Assembly: GCF_017312725.1 (NCBI RefSeq)
Contig: NZ_BOPO01000055.1
Coordinates: 1 to 64,000 of the forward strand
Length of the DNA stretch: 64,000 bases
Source: Actinocatenispora comari
GTDB taxonomy: Bacteria; Actinomycetota; Actinomycetes; Mycobacteriales; Micromonosporaceae
Direction of reading: 5' to 3'
The notes beneath the pieces are model-generated. The model did no database searches, was not told where the DNA came from, and was given only the letters and a program-made list of their open reading frames with translations. Below are positions 8,563 through 16,524 of the stretch, one piece after another. Each line of letters starts with the position of its first letter. Position 1 is the first letter of the stretch. A program made the position numbers and the translations under genes.

Positions 8563-10749
8563 TCAGGCCGCGGCCAGCTCGTGCCGTCCGCGGGCGTGCG
8601 CCGGCGCGGCGGGCAGCGCGGTGGCGCTGCGCCGGGCGGCGTCGATGGCCGCCGCCAGCGCGGCCGGATCCTGCGGCCCGTCGTGCCGGCGGTCGTTGAT
8701 GAAGAACGTCGGCGTACCGGCGACGCCGCTGCGGTCGGCCGAGGCGACGTCGCGCTCGACCCGGGCGGCGAACCGGCGCTGCCGCAGCGCGCGGTGGAAC
8801 CGGTCGACGTCGAGCCCGAGGTCGCCGGCGTAGCCGAGCAGGTCGCCGGGTTCGAGCCGGGTCTGGTGGGCCAGCAGCGCGTCGTGCATGGCCCAGAACG
8901 CGCCCTGCTCCCCGGCGGCCTCGGCCGCCTCGGCGGCGAGCTGGGCATGCGGGTGCACGTCGGGCAGCGGCAGGTGGCGCCACACGTACCGGATGTCGGT
9001 GTGCTCGGCGAGCAGCTGCCGGGCGGTGGGCGCGGCCATCTCGGTCCACGGGCACTCGAAGTCGCCGTACTCGACGACGGTGACGACCGCGTCGACCGGC
9101 CCGCGGACGTGGTCGCGGCCGGTGTCGACCGGGGTGTCGAGATCGCGCGGCGCCTGCTGCCCGCCCAGCAGCGCCCGGGTGCGGGTCGCCTCCGGCAGCG
9201 CGGCGGTGAGCCGGTACACCAGCAGGCTGCTCAGGCTGGCGCCGGCGGCGGCGAGCAGGATGCCGAGGGTCGCGTCGGCCAGCTGCTGCCCGGTGAACGC
9301 GAGCCCGGCGACCAGCAGCGACACGGTGAACCCGATGCCGGCGATGGTGCCGCTGCCCAGTACCGCGGCCCAGCCGACCGGTGGCCGCAGCGCGCCGTGG
9401 CTGCGCCGCGCGATCAGCCAGGAGGTACCGAGCACGGCGACCGGCTTGCCGAGCAGGTACGCGGCGACGATACCGATGGTGACCGGTGCCGTCAGCGCGT
9501 GCCGCAGCGACCCGGCGTCGATCGGGACGCCGGCGTTGGCCAGCGCGAACAGCGGCACGACGAGCAGCCCGGTGGCGGTACGGAAGGTGTGTTGCAGCCG
9601 GTCGTTCGCCGACAGCGTGGCGGTCAACCCCATCGTGGCGGTGCGCGCCAGCTGCGGGGTGGGCTGCTCGCGGAACAGCCGTACCGCCCGGGTCGCCTGC
9701 TGCAGGTCGCTTCGCCGGGGCAGGTGCGCCGGGGTGGCGAGCCCGATCGCGAGCCCGGCGACGACCGGGTCCACGCCGCTGGCCAGCAACGCACCCCAGA
9801 CGGTCACGCCGAGCAGCACGAACACCGGCATCCGGTGCCGGTCGCCGAGGTACCGGCAGGCGAGCACGCCGAGGTAGGCGACCGCCGCGACGGCGAGGGC
9901 GGCGGGGCGGACGTGGCCGCTGTAGGCGATCGCGATGACCGCCAGCGCCACGATGTCGTCGACCACGAACACGGTCAGCACGAACGTCCGGATCCGGGCC
10001 GGCAACTCGCGCCCGACCACGGTCAACACGCCCAGGGCGAGAGCGGTGTCGGTGGACATCGCGGCGCCCCAGCCGGCGGCGCCCGGCCCGGCGGCGGTGA
10101 TCGCGAGGTAGATCAGCGCCGGCAGCGCCATCCCGGCGAGGCCGGCGGCCAGCGGCACGATCAGCCGGCGGTGGTCGCGCAGCTCGCCCAGGTCGATCTC
10201 GCGCCGCGCCTCCAACCCGACGACCAGGAAGAAGAGCGTCATCAGGCCGCTGTCGACCCAGCCCCGCAGGTCGAGCGCGGCGACGGCGGGGCCGATCCGG
10301 ACGGTCAACGGCCAGTGCCACAGCGCCTGGTAGCTGTCGGGTGCGGCGTTGGCCCAGACCAGCGCGGCGACGATCGCGGCCACCAGCACGGCGGCGCCGG
10401 TCGTCTCACCGGCGCGCAGCCGGGCGAGCCGCCCGGGCCGGCCGGCCACCATCGACATTCCGCTCATCGCCGTTCCCGCCATCGCCGTACCGGTCCGCGC
10501 CATCCCGGCCGCGGGCGTCCCGGCCGCTGCCCTCCCCACCGCCGGCATCCGGGCCATCGGCATCCCGGCCATCGGGGTCCCGGCCATCGGCGTCGCGGCC
10601 GTGGACAGCTCGGCCATCGGCATCCCGGCTGAGGGCATTTCGGCCGTGGTCTCGGCCGTCGGCATCCCGACCGTGTCCGTTCTGCGTACCTCGGTCGCCG
10701 TCGTACCCGGTGTCGCGTCTGCGGTGCGGCCCCGCGTCGCCGTTCGCAT
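8563..10749 (-). CDS. nhaA: Na+/H+ antiporter NhaA fused to a DsbA-like thioredoxin domain
   Basis: 728 residues from ATG 10749, supported by GGGGGA six bases upstream. Residues 1 to about 105 are a Met/Ala/Gly/Pro-rich tail built from MAGMP-like pentapeptides. The NhaA core follows, including the paired aspartates of VFVVDDIVALAVIAIAYSG that carry Na+ and H+ in Escherichia coli NhaA, and GIGFTVSLLVAGLAF near its end. From about residue 545 there is a DsbA/FrnE-like domain with YGDFECPWTEM and the cis-proline loop GTPTFFIN. Its active site keeps only the first cysteine (C566); the second position of CxxC is threonine. NhaA-thioredoxin fusions are known in actinobacteria; the repeat-rich N-terminus is unusual. 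Role: sodium/proton exchange, possibly redox-modulated (inference). Confidence 0.9.
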   Translation of the reverse strand: MRTATRGRTADATPGTTATEVRRTDTVGMPTAETTAEMPSAGMPMAELSTAATPMAGTPMAGMPMARMPAVGRAAAGTPAAGMARTGTAMAGTAMSGMSMVAGRPGRLARLRAGETTGAAVLVAAIVAALVWANAAPDSYQALWHWPLTVRIGPAVAALDLRGWVDSGLMTLFFLVVGLEARREIDLGELRDHRRLIVPLAAGLAGMALPALIYLAITAAGPGAAGWGAAMSTDTALALGVLTVVGRELPARIRTFVLTVFVVDDIVALAVIAIAYSGHVRPAALAVAAVAYLGVLACRYLGDRHRMPVFVLLGVTVWGALLASGVDPVVAGLAIGLATPAHLPRRSDLQQATRAVRLFREQPTPQLARTATMGLTATLSANDRLQHTFRTATGLLVVPLFALANAGVPIDAGSLRHALTAPVTIGIVAAYLLGKPVAVLGTSWLIARRSHGALRPPVGWAAVLGSGTIAGIGFTVSLLVAGLAFTGQQLADATLGILLAAAGASLSSLLVYRLTAALPEATRTRALLGGQQAPRDLDTPVDTGRDHVRGPVDAVVTVVEYGDFECPWTEMAAPTARQLLAEHTDIRYVWRHLPLPDVHPHAQLAAEAAEAAGEQGAFWAMHDALLAHQTRLEPGDLLGYAGDLGLDVDRFHRALRQRRFAARVERDVASADRSGVAGTPTFFINDRRHDGPQDPAALAAAIDAARRSATALPAAPAHARGRHELAAA
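10543..10632. repeat. 15-bp tandem repeat in the 5' coding region of nhaA fusion
   Basis: Six consecutive units related to CGGCATCCCGGCCAT repeat every 15 bases at 10543, 10558, 10573, 10588, 10603 and 10618. The first three differ at one to three positions and the later ones are more diverged. Read on the minus strand each encodes a pentapeptide of the MAGMP type, so length changes would keep the frame. Confidence 0.85.
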
Positions 10750-10818
10750 CGATCGTCCCCCAAGCCGTCCGCGCCGTGGCCGGGTCGCCGGGACGTCGCC
10801 CGGCCGATCCGCGACCAG

Positions 10819-10848
10819 CTAACCAGTTAAATAGCTATTGCTGGTTAG
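10819..10848. promoter_or_regulatory. AT-rich 30-bp operator-like dyad
   Basis: CTAACCAG (10819-10826) and CTGGTTAG (10841-10848) form a perfect 8-bp inverted repeat around a 14-base AT-rich centre containing ATAGCTAT. It lies between the divergent nhaA-fusion and CGNR genes and overlaps the -35 of the CGNR promoter, as expected for a repressor site. No adjacent TetR/MarR gene exists; the CGNR protein itself is a candidate ligand (inference). Confidence 0.6.
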
Positions 10849-10866
10849 AGTGGAGCACGCTACGCT
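10838..10866 (+). promoter_or_regulatory. sigma-70-like promoter of the CGNR-MOSC operon
   Basis: TTGCTG (10838-10843) is followed after 17 bp by TACGCT (10861-10866). The predicted start near 10873 gives a leader of about 30 bases that carries GGGAGGGG (10886-10893). Confidence 0.55.
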
Positions 10867-10905
10867 GTAACCTGTCAAGCAATTGGGAGGGGTTAGGTCG
10901 AGGTG

Positions 10906-11418
10906 ATGACGGAGACAGGCGCGGAGACGCTGCTGCTGGACCTGCTGAACACCACCCCGGTGCTCGACGGCGCGGTGCGCGACGAGCTGGCCGACCCGGC
11001 CGCCGCGGGTGGCTGGCTGGCCCGGCACGGTCTGCCCGACTCGGCGGCGGAGCGCCGCCACCTGGTCGCCGCACGCGACGCGCTGCAGCAGGTGGTGCGC
11101 GGCACGGCACCGGCGAGCACGCTCGCCGGCTTCCTCACCGGTGCGAGCTATCGACCCTCGATCGCCGGCGACGGCGTCGCCTGGACCGCCGAACTGCCCG
11201 CGGGCGGGCACGCGGCGGCCCGCGCCGTGCTTGCCTGGGACCAGGTGCGGGTCGAGCATCCCGACCGGCTGCGACCGTGCGCGAACCCCGACTGCCGGCT
11301 GTTCCTGCTCGACCACAGCAAGCCGAACCGGGCCCGCTGGTGTGCGATGGCGGTCTGCGGCAACCGGATGAAGGCCCGCCGGCACTACCAGCGCAGCCGG
11401 TCGACCGCGGCGAACTAG
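10906..11418 (+). CDS. CGNR zinc-finger (ABATE-type) regulator
   Basis: 170 residues from ATG 10906; a GTG three bases earlier is an equal alternative. The N-terminal two thirds form the ABATE-like domain (LLLDLLNTTPVLDG, then a long helix AERRHLVAARDALQQVV). The C-terminus is the CGNR zinc finger: CANPDCRLFLLDHSKPNRARWC, then AVCGNRMKARRHYQR, with four zinc-ligand cysteines and a basic recognition tail. Proteins of this class are putative stress-induced transcription regulators. It starts a two-gene operon with the MOSC-reductase fusion nine bases downstream, and the AT-rich dyad upstream could be its own binding site. Confidence 0.88.
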   Translation: MTETGAETLLLDLLNTTPVLDGAVRDELADPAAAGGWLARHGLPDSAAERRHLVAARDALQQVVRGTAPASTLAGFLTGASYRPSIAGDGVAWTAELPAGGHAAARAVLAWDQVRVEHPDRLRPCANPDCRLFLLDHSKPNRARWCAMAVCGNRMKARRHYQRSRSTAAN

Positions 11419-11427
11419 GAGGGCGAG

Positions 11428-13158
11428 ATGGCCACGCTGTTGTCGGTCAACGTCGGGCTGCCGCGCGACGTGGCCTGGCAGGGCCGCACCGTGCACACCG
11501 GCATCGTCAAGCACCCGGTCGAGGGGCCCCGGCTGGTCCGCCGGCTCAACGTGGACGGCGACGGCCAGGGCGATCTCGCCGGGCACGGCGGAGAGATCCG
11601 CGCCGTGCTGGTCTACCAGCGCCAGTCCTACGACCACTGGCGCCGCGAGCTTCACCGCGACGATCTGGACCCCGGCCGCTTCGGGGAGAACTTCACCGTC
11701 GATGGGCTGCCCGACGACCAGGTGCACATCGGCGACCGGTACCGGATCGGGTCGGCCGAGTTCGAGGTCACCCAGCCGCGGGTGACCTGCTTCCGGGTCG
11801 GCCTGCGGCTGGGCGTACCGGAGATGCCGTCGCTGCTGGTGTCCCACCACCGGCCCGGGTTCTACCTGCGGGTGCTCACCGAGGGGTACGTGCAGGCCGG
11901 CGACGAGATCGTGCGGACCCGGACCGGCCCGCACGAGCTGACCGTCGCCGCCGCCGACGCCCTGCTGTACCTGCCCGACCGGGACCCGGAGGCGCTGCGC
12001 GCCGCGCTCGACATCCCCGCGCTGAGCCCCGGCTGGCGGCAGTCGTTCCGCGATCTGCTGGAGGCGCCGGCCGCCGCCCCGCCGATCGGCGTCGAACCCG
12101 CCGGCTGGCCCGGCTTCCGGCCGATGCGCATCGCCCGGATCGTGCCGGAGAGCGCCACCATCACCTCCATCCACCTGCGCGCCACCGACGGCGCCGGCCC
12201 GCTGCCGCTACCGCGCCCCGGCCAGTACCTGACGGTGCGGGTGCCGGGCGCGGGCGACCCGGCACCGGTGCGCAACTACTCGCTGTCCGCGGCGTCCGAG
12301 CGCGACTACCGGATCAGCGTCAAGCGCGAGCCGCACGGCGCGGTGAGCGGGTACCTGCACAGCCGGCTGCGGGTGGGCGACACCCTGGACGTGGCCGCGC
12401 CGCGGGGCGAGTTCGTCCTCGCCGGGCCGGCCGCGTCGGTGGTGCTGCTGTCCGCCGGCGTCGGTGCCACCCCGGTACTGGCGATGCTGCACGCGCTGGC
12501 CGCCGCCGGCGACGAGCGGCAGATCTGGTGGCTGCACACCGCGCGCACGGCGGCCGACCACGCGTTCGCGGCCGAGGCGCACCAGCTGCTGGCCAAGCTG
12601 CCCCACGGGCACGAGCGAATCTATTACACCGCAACGGATCCGGCCGTGCCGCCGGCCGCGCCGGCGGTGGCCGGGCGGATCGACCGGGCGGCGCTGGCCG
12701 CCCTCGACCTGCCCGCTGGTACCGTCGTCTACCTGTGCGGCCCGGAGGGGTTCATGACCGCCATGCGGGCGGCACTGGCCGAGCTGGGTGTCGCCGACGC
12801 GGACATCCACACCGAGCTGTTCGGTGCGCTGGCGCCGATCAATCCCGGCATCACGGGAAGCGCGGGCGTGCCGCCCCATCCGCCGGCGGGCGCCGCCGGT
12901 ACCGCGCCGCAGATCACGTTCGCGCGCAGCGGGTTGAGCGTGCAGTGGCGGGACGACTTCCGTACCGTGCTGGAGTTCGCCGAGGCGTGCGACGTGCCGA
13001 CCCGCTGGTCGTGCCGTACCGGGGTGTGCCACACCTGCCAGACGGCGCTGCTGTCCGGCGGGGTGCGCTACCGGCCGGCGCCGCTCGAACCGCCGGAGCA
13101 GGGTACCGCGCTGCTGTGCTGCGCGGCCCCGGACGGCGATCTGGTCCTCGATCTGTGA
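11428..13158 (+). CDS. MOSC-domain / ferredoxin-reductase / 2Fe-2S fusion oxidoreductase
   Basis: 576 residues in three parts. Residues 1 to about 215 are a YiiM-like MOSC domain (GDLAGHGGEIRAVLVYQRQSYDHW, GRFGENFTVDG, QPRVTCFRVGLRLG) with the cysteine expected to bind sulfur or molybdenum cofactor. Residues about 235-460 are a flavin reductase module (PVRNYSLSAASERDYRISVK for FAD, SAGVGATPVLAML and YLCGPEGFM for NAD(P)H). The last 90 residues are a plant-type 2Fe-2S ferredoxin with C529, C534, C537 and C564/C565. The layout suggests electrons flow from NAD(P)H through FAD and the cluster to a molybdenum-linked centre, probably to reduce N-hydroxylated or related toxic compounds (inference from YiiM/YcbX/mARC). 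Co-transcribed with a CGNR regulator. Confidence 0.9.
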   Translation: MATLLSVNVGLPRDVAWQGRTVHTGIVKHPVEGPRLVRRLNVDGDGQGDLAGHGGEIRAVLVYQRQSYDHWRRELHRDDLDPGRFGENFTVDGLPDDQVHIGDRYRIGSAEFEVTQPRVTCFRVGLRLGVPEMPSLLVSHHRPGFYLRVLTEGYVQAGDEIVRTRTGPHELTVAAADALLYLPDRDPEALRAALDIPALSPGWRQSFRDLLEAPAAAPPIGVEPAGWPGFRPMRIARIVPESATITSIHLRATDGAGPLPLPRPGQYLTVRVPGAGDPAPVRNYSLSAASERDYRISVKREPHGAVSGYLHSRLRVGDTLDVAAPRGEFVLAGPAASVVLLSAGVGATPVLAMLHALAAAGDERQIWWLHTARTAADHAFAAEAHQLLAKLPHGHERIYYTATDPAVPPAAPAVAGRIDRAALAALDLPAGTVVYLCGPEGFMTAMRAALAELGVADADIHTELFGALAPINPGITGSAGVPPHPPAGAAGTAPQITFARSGLSVQWRDDFRTVLEFAEACDVPTRWSCRTGVCHTCQTALLSGGVRYRPAPLEPPEQGTALLCCAAPDGDLVLDL

Positions 13159-13263
13159 GTCCCGCACCAGCGTGCGGATCCACACACTTTCCCGGATTCG
13201 GTAAGTACGGCCCGGTCGGCGGCCACCAACCAACGACCTACCGGAACCGGGTGAGGAGACATC

Positions 13264-14373
13264 GTGAAGGCCAGGAAGACTCTGGTGGCGGGGGCGGCCT
13301 TGGCCGCCGCGGCCGCCGCACTGGGTACCGCCGGCACGGCACAGGCGCACGGGCAGCGCGGCGGCTCGGTGTTCGTGCAGACCGACAACCCGGACGCGAA
13401 CAGCGTGGTGGCGTACGACCGGGCCGCCGACGGCACGCTGCACCGGGCCGGCACGTACGCCACCGGCGGGCGCGGGGGAGTGCTCGGTGGCTCGCAGATC
13501 GATCACCTGGCCTCGCAGGGCGCGCTGGCCAGGTCGGGCAACACGCTGTTCGCGGTCAACGCCGGCAGCAACACCGTCAGCGTCTTCGGTGTGCGCGGCG
13601 ACCGGTTGCACCGTAGCCAGGTGCTCGGCTCCGGCGGGGCGTTCCCGGTCAGCGTCGCCGTGCACGGCTCGATGGTGTACGTGCTGAACGCGCGCGACGG
13701 TGGCTCGGTGCAGGGCTTCCTGCGGCTCGGCGACCGGCTGGTACGGGTCCCGGGCTGGCACCGTGGCCTCGGCCTCGACGCGGACCAGACGCCGGAGTTC
13801 ACCAGCACCCCGGGGCAGGTCGCGTTCACTCCGGACGGGACGAAGCTGGTGGTGACCACCAAGGCCAACGGCAACCAGATCGTGGTGTTTCCGGTGTCAC
13901 CACTGGGGTTGGGTCGCGCCGTGACCACACCGGACGCGGGCAACGTCCCGTTCGCCGTCACGTTCGACCCCGCCGGTCGGCTGCTGGTGGCGGAGGCCGG
14001 CCCGAACGCGGTCGCCACGTTCACCGTCGGCCGCACCGGTTCGCTGCGGCTGGCGTCGCGGACCGCGACCGGGCAGCAGGCGACCTGCTGGATCACCCGG
14101 TCGGGGCGCTCGGTGTACGTGTCGAACGCGGGCAGCGCGACGGTCTCGCAGTACCGGTCGGGGCGGGGCGGGCTCACCGCGACCGGGACGGTGCCCACCG
14201 ACCCGGGCACCGTGGACGCGAGTGCCAGCTCCGACGGCCGGTTCCTCTACGTGCAGACCGGGGGGACGGGCACGGTCGACGAGTTCCGGGTCGGCCCCAC
14301 CGGCGCGCTCACCCGGATCGGCTCGGTGACCGTACCCGGTGCGGTCGGTGGCGAGGGCATCGTCGCCTCCTGA
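13264..14373 (+). CDS. secreted lactonase-like seven-bladed beta-propeller protein
   Basis: 369 residues from GTG 13264, with GAGGAG upstream. A signal peptide is evident (MKARKTLVAGAALAAAAA, then TAQAHG). The mature protein consists of repeated blades with motifs such as GNTLFAVNAGSNTVSVFGV, TPDGTKLVVTTKANGNQIVV, SGRSVYVSNAGSATVSQY and SDGRFLYVQTGGTGTVDEF, typical of the lactonase (6-phosphogluconolactonase/YncE-like) family. The secreted location argues against a role in the pentose-phosphate pathway. Many such proteins have no known ligand. It stands alone, preceded by about 100 bases and followed by a tandem-repeat region. Confidence 0.85.
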   Translation: MKARKTLVAGAALAAAAAALGTAGTAQAHGQRGGSVFVQTDNPDANSVVAYDRAADGTLHRAGTYATGGRGGVLGGSQIDHLASQGALARSGNTLFAVNAGSNTVSVFGVRGDRLHRSQVLGSGGAFPVSVAVHGSMVYVLNARDGGSVQGFLRLGDRLVRVPGWHRGLGLDADQTPEFTSTPGQVAFTPDGTKLVVTTKANGNQIVVFPVSPLGLGRAVTTPDAGNVPFAVTFDPAGRLLVAEAGPNAVATFTVGRTGSLRLASRTATGQQATCWITRSGRSVYVSNAGSATVSQYRSGRGGLTATGTVPTDPGTVDASASSDGRFLYVQTGGTGTVDEFRVGPTGALTRIGSVTVPGAVGGEGIVAS

Positions 14374-14402
14374 CCGCGGTACCGGGTCGACCCTGCCGGC
14401 CA

Positions 14403-14515
14403 CCGACGGCGGGCTCGACCGCATACGGCGGCCGATGGCGGGGTGGACCGCATCGGTAGCCGACGGCGGGCTCGACCGCATCGGCGGCGGACGGCGGGCT
14501 CGACCGCACCGGCGG
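14403..14515. repeat. 28-bp intergenic tandem repeat, four copies
   Basis: Four units start at 14403, 14432, 14460 and 14488, each close to CCGACGGCGGGCTCGACCGC followed by ATCGGCGG; the first has one extra base. A decayed fifth copy follows. They fill most of the 258-base gap between the propeller gene and the SDR gene; nothing else is recognised there. Confidence 0.85.
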
Positions 14516-14631
14516 GATCGACCGCGCGGGCGGCCGACCCCGCCGCTCGCGGCCGGCCCGGTTCCGCGGGCCGGCCGCGTGCGGGGAGGGCAGTCCGGTA
14601 AGACCGGAGCCGGCGACCGACACGAACGGTC

Positions 14632-15411
14632 ATGCACACTTCCGAACACACCGGCCCGCTGTCCGGCCGGCTCGCGGTCGTCACCGGCGCGGGCCGCGGG
14701 ATCGGGCGCGCCGTCACACTGGAGCTGGCCCGGTCCGGCGCCCGGCTGGCCCTGGTGGCCCGCAGCGCCGGCGAGCTGACCGCGGTGCGCGACGAGCTGA
14801 CGGCCGCCGGCGCGTCGGCCGCCGCGTACCCGACCGATCTGGCCGAGCTGCCCGCGGTGGCCGACCTGGGCGCCCGCATCGAACGCGACCTCGGGCCGGT
14901 GGGCGTACTGATCAACAACGCCGGCGTCGTCGGCCCGATCGGCCCGACCGAGCAGCTGACCGCGGCCGACGTCGACCGCTCGTACCGGGTGAACGCGATC
15001 GCACCGATGCTGCTCGCGGCGGCGTTCCTGGCGTCGATGCGCGCGGCCGGCTGGGGCCGGATCGTGAACGTGTCCACCGGCGTCGTCGCGCGGCCGGCGG
15101 CGATGCTGCGCGGCAACACCTACGTGGCGGCCAAGAGCGCATTGGAAGCGCACAGCCTCAACCTGGCCGCGGAACTGGCGGGTACCGGAGTCACGGTCAA
15201 CGTGTACCGGCCGGGCCGGGTCGACACCGCCATGCAGGGCTGGATCCGGGAGCAGGACCCGGAATCGGTCGGTGGTGGCCTGGTCGAGCGGTTCGCCGAG
15301 TCGTACCGGTCCGGCGAGCTGATCTCGCCGGCACACTCGGCGCGGGTCCTCGTCTCCGGGCTCGGCGGTACCGACACCGGGCGGATCCGGGACGTCGCCG
15401 ACGCCGGGTGA
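14632..15411 (+). CDS. short-chain dehydrogenase/reductase
   Basis: 259 residues, classical SDR length. The cofactor motif TGAGRGIG, the structural NNAG, the catalytic Ser in VNVSTG and the YVAAK tetrad (Tyr and Lys four residues apart) are all present. An arginine/serine pair after the first beta strand (VARSAGEL) suggests NADP(H). SDRs oxidise or reduce alcohol/carbonyl groups; no substrate specificity can be read. The next gene, for ribosomal protein L36, starts 55 bases downstream on the same strand. Confidence 0.9.
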   Translation: MHTSEHTGPLSGRLAVVTGAGRGIGRAVTLELARSGARLALVARSAGELTAVRDELTAAGASAAAYPTDLAELPAVADLGARIERDLGPVGVLINNAGVVGPIGPTEQLTAADVDRSYRVNAIAPMLLAAAFLASMRAAGWGRIVNVSTGVVARPAAMLRGNTYVAAKSALEAHSLNLAAELAGTGVTVNVYRPGRVDTAMQGWIREQDPESVGGGLVERFAESYRSGELISPAHSARVLVSGLGGTDTGRIRDVADAG

Positions 15412-15466
15412 AGCGGGAATTCCGCTGCCGGGTGCGGCGTTGCGTGCGGCGGAGGGGGTGTCGAAC

Positions 15467-15589
15467 GTGAAGGTACGCAACTCGGTTCGGGCGCTTCGGG
15501 CGAAGGACGGCTCCTTCGTGGTGCGCCGGCGGGGCCGCATCTTCGTGCTGAACAAGCGCAACCGCCGCTGGAAGGCCCGGCAGGGCTGA
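15467..15589 (+). CDS. rpmJ: 50S ribosomal protein L36, cysteine-free form
   Basis: 40 residues from GTG 15467, with GGAGGGGG eight bases upstream. The protein ([10 protein letters not shown] at the start, NRRWKARQG at the end) aligns with L36 of the longer, zinc-independent type: the four zinc ligands of the canonical 37-residue form are absent. L36 binds 23S rRNA in the large subunit. In actinobacteria the cysteine-free paralogue usually replaces the zinc form when zinc is scarce, often under Zur control. Here it is away from other ribosomal genes. A GGAATTCC palindrome at 15417-15424 lies upstream but does not match a Zur box I can recognise. Confidence 0.92.
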   Translation: MKVRNSVRALRAKDGSFVVRRRGRIFVLNKRNRRWKARQG

Positions 15590-15652
15590 TCGCCCGCGGT
15601 CGACGGGCCGTCCGGTGAAACGGGGCGGCCCGTCGTCGTACCCAGGCGACGG

Positions 15653-15880
15653 TCAGGCCAGGGCGAGCAGGCCGGCCAGGTCGTCCGCGCACGGGCCGCA
15701 GACCCGCAGGTGTACCGCGACGCCAGGCCACCGGTCGGCGGGGTCCAGACCGGCGAGGATCTCCTCGGCGTACACGTCGAGCACCTCGCGGGTGCGTCCG
15801 CAGCCGGCGTCGTCGTCGTGCGTGGTCAGGAAGGCCAGCAGCGCCTGGCGTCCGTCGGTCGTCGGGTCGGGCTTCGTCAT
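15653..15880 (-). CDS. small zinc-binding anti-sigma factor-like protein
   Basis: 75 residues. The motif H57-x3-C61-x2-C64 (HLRVCGPC) is the zinc-associated anti-sigma (ZAS) signature, with a further cysteine at C27. The rest is helical and there is no membrane segment, so it would be a soluble anti-sigma factor. Its ATG overlaps the stop of the upstream ECF sigma gene by four bases, the usual sign of translational coupling and a stoichiometric pair. The disulfide-capable cysteines suggest redox or zinc sensing (inference from RsrA). Confidence 0.75.
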   Translation of the reverse strand: MTKPDPTTDGRQALLAFLTTHDDDAGCGRTREVLDVYAEEILAGLDPADRWPGVAVHLRVCGPCADDLAGLLALA

Positions 15881-16524
15881 CGTGCTTCATCCTCACCGAG
15901 GTGGCCGTGGGCGACCAGGTGGGCCCGGATCTTGCGTCGCGCGTCGAAGACCGCCTTGTAGACCGCGTTGCGGTTCGACCCGATCTCGGCCACGTAGGCG
16001 TCCAGTGGCATGCCGTCGGCCACGATCGCCACGAACGCGTCGCGCTGCCGGCTGGTCAGTACCGTCGAGACGGCCTCCCGGACGGCGGCCAGCAGGTCGG
16101 CCGACTGGGCCGCCTGTTCCGGGGAGAAGCCGAACCGGTCCGGCAGCCGCTCCCACTGCTCGGTCTCCAGCGGCTGTGCGGCACGGGCCCAGAAGTGCCG
16201 GGAGACCTTCGCCCCGACCTCGAACACCACGAACTTGTACACCCAGGTGGTGAACCGGCTCTCGCCGCGAAACTCGGGCAGCTTGCGCAAGATCGACACC
16301 AGCGCGTCGTCGGCGGCCTGGTGGGCGATGTCGTCCAGCTCCGGGCCGGCCAGTCGGAGCCGCCCGGCGCGGCGACCGGTCTCGGCCCGCGCCGCCCGGA
16401 GCAGCAGGGCGTGCAGCCGCGCCTGGGCGGAGACGTACGACGCGCCCCGCAGGTCGGCGAGCCACTCCCGGGTCTGCTCGTCGGCCACCGGCCCGGGCGG
16501 CTTGGACGTCGATGCGGATGCCAC
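15877..16524 (-). CDS. ECF-type RNA polymerase sigma factor
   Basis: 215 residues. Region 2 is visible as DDIAHQAADDALVSILRKL with the -10-recognition helix FRGESRFTTWVYKFVV. Region 4 runs VLTSRQRDAFVAIVADGMPLD to NRNAVYKAVFDARRKI, a helix-turn-helix for the -35. There is no region 1 or 3, as normal for ECF factors. It is coupled by a four-base overlap to a 75-residue ZAS-type anti-sigma protein, so activity is probably controlled by release from that partner. Its own promoter is not identifiable in the repeat-rich upstream region. Confidence 0.88.
   Translation of the reverse strand: MASASTSKPPGPVADEQTREWLADLRGASYVSAQARLHALLLRAARAETGRRAGRLRLAGPELDDIAHQAADDALVSILRKLPEFRGESRFTTWVYKFVVFEVGAKVSRHFWARAAQPLETEQWERLPDRFGFSPEQAAQSADLLAAVREAVSTVLTSRQRDAFVAIVADGMPLDAYVAEIGSNRNAVYKAVFDARRKIRAHLVAHGHLGEDEAR

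Noticed and set aside
15417-15424. GGAATTCC palindrome as a Zur box for rpmJ
   Set aside because: It is too short and lacks the AT-rich TGAAAATCATTTTCA-like pattern of actinobacterial Zur sites; it overlaps the region just after the SDR stop.
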